A stretch of DNA of 42,433 bases. Source: Salinivirga sp035268865 (GTDB lineage Bacteria; Bacteroidota; Bacteroidia; Bacteroidales; Salinivirgaceae). The notes beneath the pieces are model-generated. The model did no database searches, was not told the origin of the DNA, and saw only the letters and a list, made by a program, of their open reading frames with translations. This document shows, one piece after another, positions 31,644 through 40,912 of the stretch (position 1 is its first letter; every line of letters begins with the position of its first letter). Location: NCBI RefSeq assembly GCF_035268865.1, contig NZ_DATFKB010000073.1, positions 1 to 42,433 of the forward strand. Reading direction: 5' to 3'. The translations under genes were made by a program, and so were the position numbers.

Positions 31644-32909
31644 TTATTTCGCTCTTAATTCCAGTGCTTTTGATATATCGTTACCAGATGGATTTTGGTA
31701 CAGACTTAGCTCGAACTCATTAATTGCAGCAAGTAAATGATCGAATATGTCGGCCTGGATGCTTTCAAATTTAACCCATTCCTTTTCTTTGCTAAAAACG
31801 TAGATTTCAATAGGAACTCCTTTTTCAGTGGTTTGAAGTTGCCTGATCAGGAATGTCATATCTTTATTAATCATTGGGTGATGCTTCAGGTATTCTTCAA
31901 TATATTTTCTGAAGACCCCGATATTTGTCATTCGGCGTCCATTAGCCATGATACTTTGATCTACTCCCTGGCTTTTGTTGTATTCTTCTACTTCTTTGCG
32001 CCGCTTTTCAATATAGTCCGTGAGGCGGTGTACGCGCTGGAGGTTGTCAAGCAGCTCTTTTGAACAGAATTTTATGGAGCGAATGTCGATGTATAACGAT
32101 CTTTTTATTCTGCGGCCTCCCGACTCAAGCATTCCACGCCAATTACTGAAAGATTCAGAAACCAACGCATAGGTAGGAATGGTGGTAATGGTTTTATCAA
32201 AGTTCTGGACTTTTACCGTATTGAGTGTTATTTCGGTAACATTGCCATCGGCATTGTGACTGGGCATTGTAATCCAATCACCAATTTTTACCATTTTGTT
32301 TAAAGAGAGTTGTATGCCAGCCACTAATCCTAATATACTGTCTCTGAAAACCAACATGAGTACGGCTGCCAAAGCTCCCAGTCCGGCAAGCAAAGCTCCC
32401 GGGGATTTCCCAAGAAGTACTGCAAGTATGGTGATTACACCAAAGAAATAAATTACTATCTGTACAACCTGCACATAACCCTTGATAGGGCGGTCTTTGG
32501 AAATGGGGTTTCGTTTATATATCTCGTGTAGCGCTGTTACAAACGAGTCCAAAATCAGGATTCCGATGAAGACCATGTACATGTAAGTGAGCTTTTGTAC
32601 AAAGTTTACCCATCCGGAAGCCTCCGGAAATGCAACTTCTATAAGATAGTAAATTACAATGGCCGGGGCCAGATGACTCAGGCGGTTAAATACCTTCCGT
32701 TCAAAGATGACATCGTCCCATGTAACTTTTGATTTGCGCACAATCTGTTTGATGGTTTGCAATATGATGCGCTTTGCAACCCAATCTGCAATTATGCTTA
32801 TGGCTATGATAGCCAGTATGTTGGCGCCAACATAGAAAATATCGGCAAGGCTGCTGTTAATTCCTGTATTGAGTAACCATTCTTTAAAGATTGCCTCGAA
32901 TTTTTCCAT
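31644..32909 (-). CDS. Mechanosensitive channel, MscS family, YbdG/MscM-like
   Basis: A 421-residue inner-membrane channel that opens under membrane tension to release solutes. It has about five membrane segments; the pore helix is LLAGLGALAAVLMLVF (~175-190), followed by the MscS core RDSILGLVAGIQL and GDWITM, and a cytoplasmic vestibule with VTEITLNTVKVQNFD. Length and C-terminal FLIRQLQTTEKGVPIEIYVF fit the E. coli YbdG mini-conductance subgroup (~415 residues). It diverges from the M64 peptidase with 41 bp between. Confidence 0.92.
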   Translation of the reverse strand: MEKFEAIFKEWLLNTGINSSLADIFYVGANILAIIAISIIADWVAKRIILQTIKQIVRKSKVTWDDVIFERKVFNRLSHLAPAIVIYYLIEVAFPEASGWVNFVQKLTYMYMVFIGILILDSFVTALHEIYKRNPISKDRPIKGYVQVVQIVIYFFGVITILAVLLGKSPGALLAGLGALAAVLMLVFRDSILGLVAGIQLSLNKMVKIGDWITMPSHNADGNVTEITLNTVKVQNFDKTITTIPTYALVSESFSNWRGMLESGGRRIKRSLYIDIRSIKFCSKELLDNLQRVHRLTDYIEKRRKEVEEYNKSQGVDQSIMANGRRMTNIGVFRKYIEEYLKHHPMINKDMTFLIRQLQTTEKGVPIEIYVFSKEKEWVKFESIQADIFDHLLAAINEFELSLYQNPSGNDISKALELRAK

Positions 32910-32916
32910 TGGGCAC

Positions 32917-32924
32917 TAATTTTG
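32917..32924 (+). promoter_or_regulatory. Candidate -7 element of M64 peptidase gene
   Basis: TAATTTTG is a perfect TAnnTTTG. A TTG 23 nt upstream (32891-32893) lies inside the start of the divergent MscS gene. The -33 half is weak. Confidence 0.35.
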
Positions 32925-32950
32925 ATTATAATTGCTAAAATATATAAATT

Positions 32951-34240
32951 ATGAATAGAGTATTTCCTTTTCTGCTGATAATATTTACATCTATTCTTGC
33001 GCATTCTTTATCGTTTGCTCAGGGGCATAAAGATTTTGATTTAGATCGCGCTTTGCGAATTGATTTTATCCTAACGGGAGAAAAGGATTGGCAAAAAGCG
33101 GGAATATTACGTTTAAAAGAAGAACAATACTGGTCAGGGACGGAACAAAGCTTGATTTGGCCGTTTCAATATGGTACGTATCAAATTGAGGTTTATAATG
33201 AAAGTAATGAGCTTATTCTGAAACAAGGTTTTTCAACTTTATTTGAAGAATGGCAATCAACCGGATTACCGCGAGATGGTGCTGCCTCATTTGAACAGTC
33301 ATATAGCATACCTTATCCCAAAGGTGATGTTTTGGTCAAGCTTTTAGTAAGGAATAAGAATAAATTTGAATTACTCAATACCTGGAGTATTGACCCCGAT
33401 GCTGATAATATTAAACAAGAGCCAGTTAACCAGGAGGCCATTTTAATTTTAGGTGGCGGAGACTACAGAAACAAGCTTGATTTAGTTTTTCTGGCTGATG
33501 GTTACTCGGAGTCTGAATTAAAAAAGGCAAAGAAAGATGCCAGAAGGTTTGGTAAATTTTTATTCCGGAATGCTCCATTTAATAAATATCGAAGAGACAT
33601 TAATATATGGCTGGTGCATAAACCTTCGATAGAAAGTGGTACGGATGAACCATGCAAAGGGGTTTTTAAGAAAACAGCACTGGGCACCAGTTTTAATACT
33701 TTAAACCTGAAGCGGTACCTTTCTGTAGAGGAATTCTTTAAAGTTAAGGATGTTGCGGCAGCTGCACCATACGATTTTATTTTGGTTATGGTAAATACAA
33801 AACGATATGGTGGCGGTGGAGTATTTAATCATTTTTCAGTTTTTTCAGCTGACGGCCCATCTGCAGAAAAAGTCTTCTTGCATGAGTTCGGGCATCACTT
33901 TGGTGGTTTGGCTGATGAGTATTTCAATAGTGAGGTTACTTATGAGGATATGCTCGATACCACAATAGAACCCTGGCAACCAAATATTACAACATTAGTT
34001 GACTTCGATAGCAAGTGGCCTCATTTGATTAGTGAAGGCTTGCCAGTTCCAACTCCCCGCATCGCTAAATTCGAAAATTATACAGGTGTGTTCGAGGGTG
34101 GTGCTTATTTAAATAAGGGGGTTTTTAGTCCTGCTATGGATTGCCGGATGCGGACAAATAAAGCAAAAGATTTTTGTACCGTATGCCAGTTAGCCCTGGA
34201 AAAGATGCTGCTAATTTACACTTCGCAGAATATTGAGTAG
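32951..34240 (+). CDS. M64-family secreted metallopeptidase
   Basis: A 429-residue exported protein with a signal peptide (~1-23, ending SFAQ). The N-terminal half (~28-150) is a beta-rich M64 N-terminal domain. The catalytic domain has LVFLADGYSESE, then the zinc site HEFGHHFGGLADEY with H311, E312 and H315. Peptidase family M64 contains the Clostridium ramosum IgA peptidase; Bacteroidota members are common and most substrates are unknown. There is no T9SS tail. It ends 5 bp from the convergent TlpA gene, with no hairpin between. Confidence 0.92.
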   Translation: MNRVFPFLLIIFTSILAHSLSFAQGHKDFDLDRALRIDFILTGEKDWQKAGILRLKEEQYWSGTEQSLIWPFQYGTYQIEVYNESNELILKQGFSTLFEEWQSTGLPRDGAASFEQSYSIPYPKGDVLVKLLVRNKNKFELLNTWSIDPDADNIKQEPVNQEAILILGGGDYRNKLDLVFLADGYSESELKKAKKDARRFGKFLFRNAPFNKYRRDINIWLVHKPSIESGTDEPCKGVFKKTALGTSFNTLNLKRYLSVEEFFKVKDVAAAAPYDFILVMVNTKRYGGGGVFNHFSVFSADGPSAEKVFLHEFGHHFGGLADEYFNSEVTYEDMLDTTIEPWQPNITTLVDFDSKWPHLISEGLPVPTPRIAKFENYTGVFEGGAYLNKGVFSPAMDCRMRTNKAKDFCTVCQLALEKMLLIYTSQNIE

Positions 34241-34245
34241 AAGAT

Positions 34246-34755
34246 CTATTTCACTAATTGTTCTAAAACTTTTTCAAGTCTGGGGCCACGTAGGTTACGT
34301 GCTACTATCTTGCCGTTTTTATCAATAAGAAAATTACTTGGTATGCTCCGCACATTATATTTTTGTGCTGGCTGTGCATACCAGCCTTTCAGGTCACTTA
34401 CATGGTATGGCCATTGTAAATTATCTGCTTTTATGGCATCGGTCCACATTTTTTTGTTTTTATCAAGTGAAACACTAAAAATTGTAAAGCCTTCACCATT
34501 CACAAATTCTTTGTCTTTGTATTTCTCCCATGCGCTCACCAGGTTAGGGTTTTCGTATCGGCACGGCCGGCACCAGGAGGCCCAAAAGTCCACGAGCACA
34601 AGTTTACCTCGTAATTCTGATAGTGCGAGCTGCTTGCCGTTTGGTGTAGTATTTTGAATTTCGGGGGCTATATCTCCAACCTTGGTACCGGTTTCCTGAG
34701 AAAATGCGATGCCCGATATAAACAAAAAAGCAAAAATGAATCCGCTTAGTTTCAT
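34246..34755 (-). CDS. Exported thioredoxin-fold protein, TlpA/ResA-like
   Basis: The ATG at 34755 gives 169 residues with a signal peptide (MKLSGFIFAFLFISGIAFSQ); a longer frame from 34836 would bury it and was rejected. The thioredoxin fold is shown by LVLVDFWASWCRPCRYENP, with redox cysteines C62 and C65 (WCRPC), and the cis-proline region VRSIPSNFLID. ResA/TlpA proteins reduce disulfides in exported proteins such as c-type cytochromes. The partner here is unknown. It lies 86 bp behind murA on the same strand. Confidence 0.92.
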   Translation of the reverse strand: MKLSGFIFAFLFISGIAFSQETGTKVGDIAPEIQNTTPNGKQLALSELRGKLVLVDFWASWCRPCRYENPNLVSAWEKYKDKEFVNGEGFTIFSVSLDKNKKMWTDAIKADNLQWPYHVSDLKGWYAQPAQKYNVRSIPSNFLIDKNGKIVARNLRGPRLEKVLEQLVK

Positions 34756-34841
34756 TCCTTTGAAAAAAATTAATTTAGAGAAAATCTGGTTTATTTCATT
34801 TGGTTCTTCACAAATATTAACGGTATCAAAGCGCATTTGTT

Positions 34842-36149
34842 TTATTCCATTCTGGTAATTTTTGCACCAAGATTATTTAGACGTAAATCAATATTTTGAT
34901 AACCACGGTCTATCTGTTCTATGTTGTGTATTTGGCTTACCCCATCGGCAGAGAGTGCTGCAATGAGCAGGGCTACTCCTGCCCGAATGTCCGGGCTGGT
35001 CATTACGGTTGAGCGCAACTTGTTTGCTCTGTTTAGTCCTATTACGGTTGCTCTGTGCGGATCGCATAAGATGATTTGTGCACCCATATCAATTAATTTG
35101 TCGACAAAGAATAGGCGCGATTCGAACATTTTTTGATGAATTACGACACTTCCATTGGCTTGCGTGGCTATAACCAGCATTATACTGAGCAAGTCGGGCG
35201 TTAAACCTGGCCACGGAGCATCATCAATGGTGAGTATTGAGCCATCGATAAATTTCTCTACTTCGTAGCGTGATTGTTCTGGTATGTATATATCGTCGCC
35301 TTTAAACTTGAATGCTATTCCAAGTTTCTCAAAAGACCTGGGAATGATACCCAAATGTTCGACACCTGCATTTTTAATTGTGATTTCACTTTGTGTCATG
35401 GCTGCCATTCCTATGAAAGAGCCCACCTCGATCATGTCTGGCAAACAGCGGTGATCACAACCATCCAGTTTGTCGACACCTTCAATGGTAAGCAGGTTTG
35501 ATGCAATACCTTCGATTTTGGCGCCCATTTTCACAAGCATTCTCGATAATTGTTGCAGGTAAGGTTCGCAGGCAGCATTATAAATTTTTGTAGTGCCTTT
35601 TGCCAGCACGGCACCCATCAATACATTTGCTGTACCGGTTACGCTGGCCTCTTCGAGTAGCATGGTATTGCCTTTTAAGCTTTTTGTTTTGGCTGTAAAA
35701 GCGCTCTTCTTTGAGTCGAACTGAAAATCGGCTCCAAGTTTATTCAAACCCACAAAATGCGTATCAAGGCGGCGTCTGCCTATTTTATCTCCACCAGGTC
35801 TTGGGATGTAAACTTCTCCAAATCTGGCCAAAAGTGGTCCTGCAATCATAATTGAACCTCTTATGGTTTGGCTTTGCTGTCTGAATGCATCAGATTTTAG
35901 ATAATCGAGATCTATATTATCTGCCTGGAATGTGTAGCTGTCGGTAGCATTTTGGGTTATTTTTACGCCCATTCCGCGCAAAAGTTCAATTAATTTATGC
36001 ACATCGCGAATGGCAGGAATGTTGGTTATTGTTACGGGCTGGTCCGTGAGCAATACGGCACAAATAACCTGAAGTGCCTCGTTTTTAGCTCCTTGTGGGG
36101 TGATTTCTCCTGATAATTGATGCCCTCCTTCAATTACGAAACTAGCCAT
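34842..36149 (-). CDS. murA: UDP-N-acetylglucosamine 1-carboxyvinyltransferase (Asp active-site form)
   Basis: A 435-residue enzyme for the first committed step of peptidoglycan synthesis, moving enolpyruvate from PEP to UDP-GlcNAc. K22 and N23 (GAKNEAL) are present. The loop normally PGGCxIG reads RPGGDKIGRRR, so the catalytic/fosfomycin-binding cysteine (C115 in E. coli) is aspartate, D121. Such enzymes are active but not alkylated by fosfomycin. The start codon overlaps the stop of the DUF4290 gene by 1 nt (TAATG), so the pair is translationally coupled. Confidence 0.96.
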   Translation of the reverse strand: MASFVIEGGHQLSGEITPQGAKNEALQVICAVLLTDQPVTITNIPAIRDVHKLIELLRGMGVKITQNATDSYTFQADNIDLDYLKSDAFRQQSQTIRGSIMIAGPLLARFGEVYIPRPGGDKIGRRRLDTHFVGLNKLGADFQFDSKKSAFTAKTKSLKGNTMLLEEASVTGTANVLMGAVLAKGTTKIYNAACEPYLQQLSRMLVKMGAKIEGIASNLLTIEGVDKLDGCDHRCLPDMIEVGSFIGMAAMTQSEITIKNAGVEHLGIIPRSFEKLGIAFKFKGDDIYIPEQSRYEVEKFIDGSILTIDDAPWPGLTPDLLSIMLVIATQANGSVVIHQKMFESRLFFVDKLIDMGAQIILCDPHRATVIGLNRANKLRSTVMTSPDIRAGVALLIAALSADGVSQIHNIEQIDRGYQNIDLRLNNLGAKITRME

Positions 36150-36739
36150 TAATTGCGGTTTTTACGGTTTGTTTTTTTCTTTTTGGGTTTGGCAAGTATG
36201 TTACGAGTCTCTACCAATTTGATGTTGTCCTTGAAATTTACATCTTTTTCGGCCAATTCAATGAAATCACTTATTATGACATCATCATTTACAGAGTCTT
36301 TATTCCATTTTACGTATGATTTTTTAAGCTGATTGGCCAGGAGTTCAACAAGCACTTCCTGCTCCTCTGGTGGATAATCATCAATTTTGTCCATCATATT
36401 TTGGATGATTTTACCATAGTGCTTTTTCTTAAACTTGCCTTGCGAATAGGGCAGTGGATCGGGTTTACGATTAAGTACCTCTTTATCGGGCATCTCAAAC
36501 GGTGCATCTACATCCAGGTCAAAATCGGCCATAATAAAGAGGTGGTCCCAAAGTTTATGTTTGTAATCACCGTTTTCCCGGAGATTAGTATTTACCTGCG
36601 CCATAATTGGAATAAGGGCATGTGCTGCTTTTGTGCGCTCTTCCCTGTCCTCAATCGTTTTAATGTGCTGCACCAGCTTTTGAATGTGTCTGCCATATTC
36701 TGGCAGTATCAATTCATTTCTTGTTGTATTATATTCCAT
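36149..36739 (-). CDS. DUF4290 family protein
   Basis: A 196-residue cytosolic protein of the Bacteroidota-specific DUF4290 family. It opens MEYNTTRNELILPEYGRHIQ, has a conserved HKLWDHLFIMADFDLDVDAP region, and ends in a very basic tail (PKKKKTNRKNRN) that may bind nucleic acid. Its position directly before murA, with a 1-nt overlap, is a known arrangement in this phylum. Function is unknown. Confidence 0.9.
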   Translation of the reverse strand: MEYNTTRNELILPEYGRHIQKLVQHIKTIEDREERTKAAHALIPIMAQVNTNLRENGDYKHKLWDHLFIMADFDLDVDAPFEMPDKEVLNRKPDPLPYSQGKFKKKHYGKIIQNMMDKIDDYPPEEQEVLVELLANQLKKSYVKWNKDSVNDDVIISDFIELAEKDVNFKDNIKLVETRNILAKPKKKKTNRKNRN

Positions 36740-36871
36740 TTTCGTTCTATTTTCGGTAAGCTATAATTGTAGCGAATATTAATGGTTGGATTTGTTCTGA
36801 AGGTTTGATTTGGTAAAAATAGTTAATTTTTTTGGGTTATAAAAACGTATAATCATAAGTGTGTCTTTTTG

Positions 36872-39199
36872 CTAGCTTGCTTTAATGACCTTTAGTTTTG
36901 CAAATCTGAGCAACAGGGTTTTCCGGCCACTTGCGAATTGTACACTTGCCTTCCGGTTGGTGCCTTCGCCTTCAATACGGGTTATTTCGCCTCTTCCAAA
37001 TCTTTGATGTATGACGGTTTGTCCCTCTTTAATATTTTCTGGCGGTTCAGGTGTAAAGTTTGGGTCTGCTGCAGGACCTTGATTTGCTGTAGGTCTTGAG
37101 CGCATGGGTTGCCGCATGTTTCGGCTTTTAATTGTGCCGGATTTTCTGGTAGAAGAATTTTGAAATGCGGGTTGCGACGTGGGTTTGCTAAAATGTGTTT
37201 GACCGGGCTCGGGATTTTCGAAGCTGTAGCTATCATCAGATGAAGCATCAATATAGGCCTGATCCAGCTCTTTTAGAAATCTGCTAGGGCTTTTTGATTC
37301 TACAGACCCCCATTTATAGCGGCTTTGGCACCAATACAGGGTGGCTGTGTGCTCTGCGCGTGTAAGTGCTACATAAAAAAGGCGTCTTTCTTCTTCTATT
37401 TCCTCCGGGCTCTCCATCGACATGGATGAGGGGAACAATCCTTCTTCAAGGCCTGCAATATAAAGGTGCTGAAATTCCAGCCCTTTGGCAGAGTGTATGG
37501 TCATCAGCGTAATGCGCTCCTGGTCTTCATCCTTGTTTTTATCCATATCGGTAAGTAAGGCAATATTTTCAATGTAGGTGTGCAGTTTTACATCGGTACC
37601 TTCCTCGTGTGCATTGGAAACAAAATCCTTGATTCCGTTGAGTAATTCCTGAATGTTTTCGTAACGGCTTCTACCTTCGGGTGATTTATCATTGTAAAGG
37701 TCTTTAAGTAAGCCTGAGTTGGAAGCAATTTGAAGGGCTGCATCATAGGCATCGTTATTGGCTGCAAGTTCTGTGAATTGCTGCACCAGGATAATAAAAC
37801 CCTGGAGCTTTTTTGTGGTGCCGCTGTTGATATTTACTCCATATTTTTGTGGTGCAGCAAGTACCTGCCATATTGAAATTCCATTGGCTGTTGCAGCCGA
37901 TTCAAGTTTCGACATTGTGGTATTGCCAATTCCCCTTGCCGGGTAATTGATTATACGCTTAAGCGCTTCATCATCGTTGGGGTTGATGGTCATGCGTAAA
38001 TATCCTACCAGGTCTTTGATTTCTTTACGCTGATAGAATGAAAGACCTCCGTAAATGCGATATGGAATATTTCTTTTGCGCAAGGCCTCTTCAAGGATAC
38101 GCGATTGTGCATTGGTTCGATATAAAATGGCAAAGTCGCTGAATTTTTTCTGCTCATTTAACCGTTTTTCCTGAATGGAATTGGCTATTAGATGGCCTTC
38201 TTCGACTTCTGTAATGGCGCGAACGATGCCTATTTTTTCTCCTTCGTCGTTTTCAGTGAAAACCTTTTTCGGCAGCTGTTTTTGATTGTTGGCTATTACG
38301 CTGTTGGCTGCATTTACAATGTTTTGGGTCGAACGGTAGTTATGCTCCAGTTTGAATACTTTCATTTCCGGATAATCTTTCTGGAAATTGAGTATGTTTT
38401 CAATTTTAGCACCCCTGAAGGCGTAAATACTTTGCGAATCGTCGCCAACCACACAAATGTTGTGGTGCTTTTCGGCCAGTTTTTTCAAAATTAGGTATTG
38501 AGCGAAATTTGTATCCTGGTACTCGTCGACAAGTATATAGTCAAATCTTTGTTGATACTTTTCAAGCACCGCTTTATGGTCGCGCAGCAATATGTTGGTA
38601 TTGAGTAAAAGATCGTCAAAATCCATTGCACCTGAAATTTTACAACGCTTCATATAAGCGGCGTATATTTGCCCGGTGTATGGTACCCTGTGAGCTTCAT
38701 CGGTGGAATAATAAGTTGAGTTGTTTTGATAGGTTGAGGGCGTAATCAGATTATTCTTTGCCCGCGATATTCTACCAAGGATTTGGCCGGGTTTATAAGT
38801 TTTTTCATCCAGTTTTTTTTCTTTTATGATGCTTTTTATCAGGTTTTTACTGTCTGAAGTATCATAAATTGTATAGTTGGAATCGTAACCCAGATAGGCC
38901 GATTCATAGCGTAAAATACGGGCAAAGATTGAGTGGAAAGTCCCCATCCACAGGTTTGATGCGTGTTCGAACCCTACTATTTCGCCAATACGCTGTTTCA
39001 TTTCCCTGGCAGCTTTATTGGTAAACGTGAGTGCAAGAATTTTATACGGAGGTACACCATTGGCCAGCAAGTGGGCAATCCGGTATGTTAAAACCCGCGT
39101 TTTGCCCGATCCGGCACCGGCTATGACCAGTGATGCTCCTTTTGTGTTAACTACAGCTTCTCTTTGTGCCTCATTGAGTTTCTTGAGGTAATCATGCAT
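36872..39199 (-). CDS. pcrA: ATP-dependent DNA helicase PcrA/UvrD
   Basis: A 775-residue superfamily 1A helicase with 3'-5' polarity. Motifs seen are Q (LNEAQREAV), I (GAGSGKT, 28-34), Ia (ALTFTNKAAREM), II (LVDEYQDTN), III (VVGDDSQSIYAFRGA), V (LMTIHSAKGLEF) and VI (EERRLFYVALTRA). The C-terminal ~120 residues have a disordered linker and a tudor-like domain (GQTVIHQRFGRGEI), typical of PcrA and used for RNA polymerase contact. Roles are nucleotide-excision repair and removal of recombination proteins. It is a single gene, divergent from the SUMF1-like gene. Confidence 0.95.
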   Translation of the reverse strand: MHDYLKKLNEAQREAVVNTKGASLVIAGAGSGKTRVLTYRIAHLLANGVPPYKILALTFTNKAAREMKQRIGEIVGFEHASNLWMGTFHSIFARILRYESAYLGYDSNYTIYDTSDSKNLIKSIIKEKKLDEKTYKPGQILGRISRAKNNLITPSTYQNNSTYYSTDEAHRVPYTGQIYAAYMKRCKISGAMDFDDLLLNTNILLRDHKAVLEKYQQRFDYILVDEYQDTNFAQYLILKKLAEKHHNICVVGDDSQSIYAFRGAKIENILNFQKDYPEMKVFKLEHNYRSTQNIVNAANSVIANNQKQLPKKVFTENDEGEKIGIVRAITEVEEGHLIANSIQEKRLNEQKKFSDFAILYRTNAQSRILEEALRKRNIPYRIYGGLSFYQRKEIKDLVGYLRMTINPNDDEALKRIINYPARGIGNTTMSKLESAATANGISIWQVLAAPQKYGVNINSGTTKKLQGFIILVQQFTELAANNDAYDAALQIASNSGLLKDLYNDKSPEGRSRYENIQELLNGIKDFVSNAHEEGTDVKLHTYIENIALLTDMDKNKDEDQERITLMTIHSAKGLEFQHLYIAGLEEGLFPSSMSMESPEEIEEERRLFYVALTRAEHTATLYWCQSRYKWGSVESKSPSRFLKELDQAYIDASSDDSYSFENPEPGQTHFSKPTSQPAFQNSSTRKSGTIKSRNMRQPMRSRPTANQGPAADPNFTPEPPENIKEGQTVIHQRFGRGEITRIEGEGTNRKASVQFASGRKTLLLRFAKLKVIKAS

Positions 39200-39332
39200 A
39201 GTATTTATCGCTTAAGGTGTGCAAATTTCATAAAAAAATACGGGCTTTAAAAGCATTAATTTAATATTGGCCCGATTTTTATATTTCATTAATTTAAAAA
39301 CCTGTTGGATTTCGGTTTTTGTATTTTCATAT

Positions 39333-39340
39333 TAAATTTG
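39333..39340 (+). promoter_or_regulatory. Candidate -7 element of SUMF1-like gene
   Basis: TAAATTTG is a perfect TAnnTTTG about 20 nt before the ATG at 39360. The expected -33 TTTG is not well placed: a TTTG only 11 nt upstream is too close. Confidence 0.42.
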
Positions 39341-39359
39341 TTCGCTTAATAATGCGGGT

Positions 39360-40310
39360 ATGAAGTTAAATTCTTTTACTTTTCTTATAGGAACCGTAAT
39401 AGTTGTTTTTTCTTTCTCAGCTGAGGGTCAGACCTCTAATAGTGACGCTGGTTTGGGGTATTGGCTTGTTGCTGTTATGAGTGACAAAGCTCATCCGGCT
39501 TTTGAAGATTATACGGAAGATTCCTGTGGAGTAAATTTAGAAATGGTTGCAGTAGAAGGGGGGCAATTTGAAATGGGATGTACATCGGAGCAGTTCGATT
39601 GTGGTGTAGATGAGCAGCCTGCACATGAAGTAAGAGTTGATGATTTTTATATTAGTCGGTATGAGGTGACAAATGCTCAGTTTTGTTCGTTCTTAAACAG
39701 TGTTGATGTAGGAGCAAATGCCTCAAAAAATGGCAAGCAATTTATAGCGCTCGATCAAAAGCTTAGTCAAATTCAATATGTCAATGGTGAGTTTGTACCA
39801 GAGGCGGGAAGGGGTAATTACCCTGTTGTAGAGGTGAGCTGGTTTGGAGCTGCAGCTTTTTGTAAATGGGCCGGTGGCCGTTTGCCAACTGAAGCCGAAT
39901 GGGAGTATGCTGCGCGTGGGGGATCAAAAAGCGAAGGTTTTTTGTACAGTGGTGGAAACCAACTTGATGAGGTTGCCTGGCACTATGGCAACTCAAAGCG
40001 TGATAACAGCTCAGGATTTTATGAAAACCATGGGACTATGCCTGTTGGATTAAAGCAACCCAATGAACTTGGTATTTATGATATGACCGGGAATGTGTAT
40101 GAATGGTGTTCCGATAGGTATAACCGCGACTATTATGGCTATAGCCCGGTCGAAAACCCCAAAGGTCCTGAAAGCGGCTATTCAAGAGTGCTGCGCGGAG
40201 GAAGTTGGGGCGATGAGCCCAAAGCCTGCAGGGTGGCTTATCGTGTGAGCGTTGGCGAATATACCAATTATTTTATGTATGGTTTCCGTTTCGTAAAAGA
40301 TCGCAAATAG
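39360..40310 (+). CDS. Exported SUMF1/FGE-fold protein
   Basis: A 316-residue protein with a signal peptide (~1-23, ending AEGQ). The SUMF1 (formylglycine-generating-enzyme-like) fold spans ~57-314: MVAVEGGQFEMG, YISRYEVTNAQFC, PVVEVSWFGAAAFCKW, GGRLPTEAEWEYAARGG, YDMTGNVYEWCSDRY, VLRGGSW and GFRFV. True FGE needs two copper-binding cysteines just after the GGS motif; here this segment is GDEPKACRVAYR, with a single cysteine, so FGE activity is unlikely. Many Bacteroidota SUMF1 proteins, such as GldJ/GldK, are structural, but this one lacks a lipobox. Function unknown. Confidence 0.87.
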   Translation: MKLNSFTFLIGTVIVVFSFSAEGQTSNSDAGLGYWLVAVMSDKAHPAFEDYTEDSCGVNLEMVAVEGGQFEMGCTSEQFDCGVDEQPAHEVRVDDFYISRYEVTNAQFCSFLNSVDVGANASKNGKQFIALDQKLSQIQYVNGEFVPEAGRGNYPVVEVSWFGAAAFCKWAGGRLPTEAEWEYAARGGSKSEGFLYSGGNQLDEVAWHYGNSKRDNSSGFYENHGTMPVGLKQPNELGIYDMTGNVYEWCSDRYNRDYYGYSPVENPKGPESGYSRVLRGGSWGDEPKACRVAYRVSVGEYTNYFMYGFRFVKDRK

Positions 40311-40414
40311 CTTTAAATTGCTTGTTGTCAGCTGATTTTGATTTTTCGCGTTCTTTCCTGATTTCTAAAACTGTGTGATTTTCAAAGGTTTTGACATTTT
40401 ATTCACAATTTTTT

Positions 40415-40446
40415 TTTGTTTTTATAACAGTTTATCTTTTACTTTG
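40415..40446 (+). promoter_or_regulatory. Candidate promoter of RNA-binding protein gene
   Basis: TTTG (40415-40418), a 20-nt spacer and TTACTTTG (40439-40446) match the Bacteroidota promoter with one mismatch in the -7 part. This predicts a ~115-nt leader with a small GGAAT/ATTCC hairpin at 40509-40529. A long leader is common for cold-shock-type RNA-binding protein mRNAs, so post-transcriptional control is possible. Confidence 0.5.
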
Positions 40447-40568
40447 CTATAGTAATTATGAATACATTAAACTTTTGAAAAACCTGCCTGTTAAAACTCT
40501 ACAATATTGGAATTCGATTAGCGGATTCCTGCTTTAATCATTTCTTTTTTAATTTAAATTATTTCACA

Positions 40569-40829
40569 ATGAACATTTATGTAGGTAACCTGAATTACAA
40601 GGTTAAAGAAGACGACCTGAAATCTGTATTTGAAGACTACGGACAGGTCGATTCAGTTAAGATCATTACCGACAAAATGAGCGGCCGCAGCAAAGGTTTT
40701 GGTTTTGTAGAAATGCAAGACGATGCTGAAGCACGTTCCGCTATGGAAGCTCTGAACGAATCAGAGTTTGAAGGTCGTAAAATGATCGTGAACGAAGCAC
40801 GGCCACGCCGTCAGTTTAACGATCGTTAA
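40569..40829 (+). CDS. RRM-domain RNA-binding protein
   Basis: An 86-residue protein that is a single RNA recognition motif. RNP2 is IYVGNL (3-8) and RNP1 is KGFGFVEM (42-49), with the aromatic residues for RNA stacking at Y4, F44 and F46. A short basic tail (ARPRRQFNDR) follows. Such RbpA-type proteins are abundant, and often cold-induced, in Bacteroidota and cyanobacteria; they bind RNA. A predicted ~115-nt leader precedes it and a strong terminator follows, so it is monocistronic. Confidence 0.94.
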   Translation: MNIYVGNLNYKVKEDDLKSVFEDYGQVDSVKIITDKMSGRSKGFGFVEMQDDAEARSAMEALNESEFEGRKMIVNEARPRRQFNDR

Positions 40830-40912
40830 TAGCAGAATTGTTTTTCGATTAACTTCAACATATAAAGTTTTCGATTAAAAGATTAGTCTCTATTACCGGT
40901 TATTTAGAGTAA

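Noticed and set aside
39360..40310. Call as a gliding-motility GldJ/GldK protein
   Set aside because: These are lipoproteins in a gld gene cluster; this one has an ordinary signal peptide and no gld neighbours.
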